From NCBI GenBank assembly GCA_034432855.1, contig DAOUBA010000140.1, positions 1-54,601 on the forward strand: a stretch of DNA of 54,601 nucleotides, in the 5' to 3' direction. Both the position numbers and the translations under genes were made by a program. Origin of the DNA: DAOUBA01 sp034432855. GTDB lineage: Bacteria; Chloroflexota; Anaerolineae; B4-G1. Numbering within the stretch: position 1 is the first letter of the stretch; each line of letters begins with the position of its first letter. The notes below the pieces were generated by a model. It did no database searches. It worked only from the letters and a program-made list of their open reading frames with translations, and was not told the DNA's origin. Positions 52,072-54,601 of the stretch are shown in pieces.

Positions 52072-52121
52072 GGCGTAAAGCGTAAAACGTAAGGCGTAAA
52101 ACGTAAAGCGTAAAACGTAAA
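52068..52121. repeat. Permuted-word direct array (GTAAAACGTAA family)
   Basis: The words GGCGTAAA, GCGTAAAACGTAA and GGCGTAAAACGTAA alternate from the DUF72 stop to the OsmC start. The word GTAAAACGTAAGGC is shared with the inverted repeat at 38213-38255. The tract leaves no purine-rich ribosome site before ATG 52121. Confidence 0.8.
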
Positions 52122-52534
52122 TGGCCAGTACCATCTCCGTCAAGTGGATCGGCAAACGGCAATTCGTCGGCATTGATAGTACCCACCATTCGGTGGTCAT
52201 GTCCTCGCCGGATGAGGGCGTGGGGATGAAGCCCTCCGAACTGCTGCTGGTGGCTCTGGGCGGCTGTACCGCCTACGACGTGGTGGACATCCTGCACAAA
52301 AAGCGCCAGCCGTTGACCAGCCTGGAGATCACGATCACCGCTGAACAGGATGCCGAGCCCCCGTGGACTTTTCGCAAGGTTCACGTCCACTATACGCTGT
52401 ACGGCAGAGGGCTGAAAGAGAAGGCGGTCGCCGACGCCATTCGCCTTTCCGAGGAAAAGTATTGCTCCGTGGCTGCCACGCTGCGCGGCACGGTCGAGAT
52501 CACCTACGACTATACCATCGTCGAGGGCGGGTAA
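52121..52534 (+). CDS. OsmC/YhfA family protein
   Basis: OsmC proteins reduce organic hydroperoxides through two cysteines. The 137 residues show KPSELLLVALGGCTAYD with Cys49, and SEEKYCSVAATL with Cys115. This pattern fits OsmC/YhfA. The ATG directly follows the word-repeat array, and no ribosome site is visible, so initiation may be inefficient or leaderless-like. The C-terminus ends nine bases before the histidine kinase gene. Confidence 0.88.
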   Translation: MASTISVKWIGKRQFVGIDSTHHSVVMSSPDEGVGMKPSELLLVALGGCTAYDVVDILHKKRQPLTSLEITITAEQDAEPPWTFRKVHVHYTLYGRGLKEKAVADAIRLSEEKYCSVAATLRGTVEITYDYTIVEGG

Positions 52535-52542
52535 CGGAGGGG

Positions 52543-53670
52543 ATGTTCTTTCTCGATCTGCGCCGATTGCTGTTCGGCCTGCTCCTGATCATGGTGGCTG
52601 CCGTCTTTCTGAGCCTCTGGCTGGATCGTCGGCGTCGCCGCAGAAGGATGCCTTTCGATCCGCAAGGGATGGCTGCTGCACTGGAGCAGGCGCCCTGTGG
52701 CTGGCTGGTATTGGACGGCCCGCGTACCTATCGCTACGCCAATCCCTACGCGCGACGCGCGCTTGGGCTGCTCTCGCCCACCGGGACCCTGCCGGAGGCA
52801 GACTGGGTCGGTGTGCTGGAAGAGGACCGCTCTCACATGCGTAGCGGGATGGCTGCCCCGGGAAGCCATCGGAACGTCTCGCTCCCCTCCGGCACCACCA
52901 TCTGCTGGTGGGTGATCCCCTGGCGCGATCTGGACGTGGTATTCTTTCTGGATGTCACGGCCCAACAGCGCGTCGAACAGGCGGCGTCGTATCTCCTGAG
53001 TGGCCTCTCCCATGAGTTGCGCACGCCGCTCGGTACCATCCTGACCCACCTGGAAATCCTTCTGCTTCCCGATATATCCGAAGAGATCAGACAACAATCC
53101 CTGCGTCTGCTGAAAGTGGAGACCAAACGCATGGCCCGCCTGGTGAATCAGATGCTCGAGTTGGGGCGTCTGGAGACCAGTGTGGATATCGAGCGCTGCC
53201 TGCTGGATCCCATACCGTTGCTGCAACAGGCCATTGCTCAGGTCACTCCCCAGGCGGAGGAACGCGGAATTACACTCTCGATGCAGATCACCGGAGCATT
53301 GCCGCTCATTGTGGGCGACCCGGACCGGCTGATGCAGGTGCTGATCAACCTGCTGGATAATGTCGTCAAGTACTGTCGGCCCGGCGATCAGGCCGTGGTT
53401 TCTCTGCAGAGCAGCGCGGAGGGGGTAGAGTTCGCCGTGCGCGATACCGGTCCCGGCATCCCGGCTCGACACCTGCCCCACCTCACGCGGCGTTTCTACC
53501 GGGCAGCCCCACAGGAAATCGAGGGCAGCGGCCTGGGTCTGGCGCTGGTAGAGGAAATTATCCGCCGCCACGGAGGCCGCCTGGAAATTACCAGTTGCAC
53601 GGAAGGAGATGAGACGGGTATGTGCGTGCGTTTTATCCTGCCGGCGCTACCGGAAGAGGGGGAACCATGA
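52543..53670 (+). CDS. Membrane histidine kinase with PAS-like domain
   Basis: The 375 residues have one N-terminal helix (LLFGLLLIMVAAVFLSLWL) and a PAS-like region (about 45-145). HisKA has the phosphate-accepting histidine in SGLSHELRTPL (His157), and HATPase_c has NLLDNVVKY, DTGPGIP and GSGLGLALVEEI. The architecture resembles PhoR/SenX3 phosphate or stress sensors. No response regulator gene is found within the window. ATG 52543 follows CGGAGGGG closely. Its stop overlaps the next start as ATGA. Confidence 0.9.
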   Translation: MFFLDLRRLLFGLLLIMVAAVFLSLWLDRRRRRRRMPFDPQGMAAALEQAPCGWLVLDGPRTYRYANPYARRALGLLSPTGTLPEADWVGVLEEDRSHMRSGMAAPGSHRNVSLPSGTTICWWVIPWRDLDVVFFLDVTAQQRVEQAASYLLSGLSHELRTPLGTILTHLEILLLPDISEEIRQQSLRLLKVETKRMARLVNQMLELGRLETSVDIERCLLDPIPLLQQAIAQVTPQAEERGITLSMQITGALPLIVGDPDRLMQVLINLLDNVVKYCRPGDQAVVSLQSSAEGVEFAVRDTGPGIPARHLPHLTRRFYRAAPQEIEGSGLGLALVEEIIRRHGGRLEITSCTEGDETGMCVRFILPALPEEGEP

Positions 53671-54601
53671 AGGTCCGGAAAGTACTGCAACGCTGGCGGT
53701 GGGCGTTGTTACTCCCGGTTTTGCTGGGTGGCTACTGGTTGTTGCCCATCTCAGGGCAGGTCGTTGTGATTCCCGGAGGCGGGCAACAAAGCACGCTGCT
53801 GTGGCCCCAAATGCGCCTCGATCCCCCCGCACCCCGCCCCGGCCAGGAAGTAAGACTGTGGGTAATGGACACCGTTCCGTGGACACATGTGTTGCTCACA
53901 GTGGACGGACAACCGATCCAGCCCGCAAGGTGGCCACTTGGTCCCGGCGATGCATTGATCTGGGAATGGGCTTTTGTCCTCCCAGAGGATGGGGATTGCA
54001 TCCTCATCTTTTATCGCGATTGCCATACCGGCTGCATCGAGCGCGGACGGATGGTGATCGGAGCGGCGCATCCTGCTCCACCATCCCGCCTGCTGCCGAC
54101 CAAACTGGGCGTCGTCTTTGCCAATCCGGAGCGCGATTGGCATGGTCGCAGTGGGTGGGCCGTGGAACTGACCTATGCCCGTCTGGCCGAGGAACCGTTT
54201 TGGGGTATAGACGACCTGGCTGTACGCGTCCACCGGGCCACGGAGCAGGGGCTGCGAGTGCTGGTGCGGGTGGACTATGACGAGAGCCAGAGCCTGCCAC
54301 CAGCGGGCGATTACGTGGCTCTAACCGAGTACCTCCGATACCTGCAGCGGCTGGCGCGGGACGGACGGCTGCAAGGCGTGTACGGCTATATCATCGGCAG
54401 CGGGTACAATGCGATGAACAGCAATTCCCTCTCGCCCGAGCGCCCGGTGACGCCGGAGTGGTACGCCCGTCTCTTCAACGGCTACGGCGAAGAGGTCTCT
54501 CACACCGATAACGCCGTGCAGGTCATTCGGGCGGAGAACCCCTCGGTGCGCGTGCTGGTCGGGCCTGTGCGCCCCTGGGTAACCGACCAGGATGGAGCGC
54601 A
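53667..54601 (+). CDS. Secreted TIM-barrel-like protein, cut by the window end
   Basis: The open frame runs from ATG 53667 to the last base without a stop (at least 311 residues). A basic N-terminus and a hydrophobic segment (WALLLPVLLGGYWLLPIS) suggest secretion or anchoring. A beta-rich region (about 30-145) follows. A part with VELTYARLAEEPFWGIDDLA, LRVLVRVDYDESQSLP and GVYGYIIGSGYNAMNS resembles beta/alpha-barrel sugar-active enzymes. No catalytic pair can be named. The ATG overlaps the kinase stop, so the two are probably co-translated. Confidence 0.75.
   Translation, partial: MKVRKVLQRWRWALLLPVLLGGYWLLPISGQVVVIPGGGQQSTLLWPQMRLDPPAPRPGQEVRLWVMDTVPWTHVLLTVDGQPIQPARWPLGPGDALIWEWAFVLPEDGDCILIFYRDCHTGCIERGRMVIGAAHPAPPSRLLPTKLGVVFANPERDWHGRSGWAVELTYARLAEEPFWGIDDLAVRVHRATEQGLRVLVRVDYDESQSLPPAGDYVALTEYLRYLQRLARDGRLQGVYGYIIGSGYNAMNSNSLSPERPVTPEWYARLFNGYGEEVSHTDNAVQVIRAENPSVRVLVGPVRPWVTDQDGA

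Overview
The window is a gene-dense stretch of high-GC bacterial chromosome with 54 protein-coding genes or gene remnants, short intergenic gaps (none above 300 bases) and many TGATG or ATGA stop/start overlaps. No rRNA, tRNA, CRISPR array, prophage or insertion sequence was recognised. The gene set suggests a member of the Chloroflexota, probably Anaerolineae-like. The reasons are lipoproteins with Pro/Thr-rich linkers, a large SARP/BTAD-NTPase-TPR regulator, DUF4349 and DUF2723 proteins, a secreted YVTN protein ending in YLPVVMRR, a MacA-like adaptor that is a lipoprotein, and many short permuted-word intergenic repeats. This assignment is an inference from gene content, not from a marker alignment.

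Layout. 1-3361: gyrA, carrying an in-frame 33-bp palindrome, then an apparently frameshifted isoprenylcysteine-methyltransferase-like gene. 3371-7924: an accessory block with an MNT nucleotidyltransferase, a HEPN protein and an AlbA_2/Schlafen-type ATPase overlapping one another, followed by a cupin and a probable type II restriction-modification pair. 7971-15945: a membrane protein, then an ABC export operon (lipoprotein adaptor, 960-residue FtsX-type permease, two ATPases, family 1 solute-binding lipoprotein). The first ATPase carries an AbrB/MazE-like domain. 16058-19450 (minus): the SARP-type regulator. 19667-24180: six small membrane, secreted or TPR genes among dispersed repeats.

24420-34956 is mainly metabolic: xylulokinase with a strong promoter, a phosphoesterase, an aldo/keto reductase, a LarA-GlcF-GlcD-type 2-hydroxyacid racemase/oxidase module, a DUF2723 glycosyltransferase-like membrane protein and malic enzyme. 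LarA could interconvert lactate enantiomers, the FAD/Fe-S pair could oxidise lactate to pyruvate, and malic enzyme also sits at the pyruvate node. 35014-37170 holds a small protein/HNH pair and an M20 amidohydrolase. A minus-strand operon (40712 down to 37167) encodes TsaE, TsaB, RimI, a zinc-ribbon protein, a family 4 uracil-DNA glycosylase and a membrane protein, with a clear promoter at 40739-40767.

40859-54601: a phosphoesterase, a DUF4349 lipoprotein, a GNAT acetyltransferase, a membrane sensor (7TM, GAF, C-terminal HTH, no kinase), a DUF433 antitoxin gene behind a consensus TTGACA-N17-TATAAT promoter with a decayed DUF5615 partner, an S1-domain protein overlapping ftsK, a wHTH protein/nucleotidyltransferase pair, LysE, flavodoxin, DUF72 and OsmC proteins, and a histidine kinase overlapping a secreted TIM-barrel-like protein cut by the window end.
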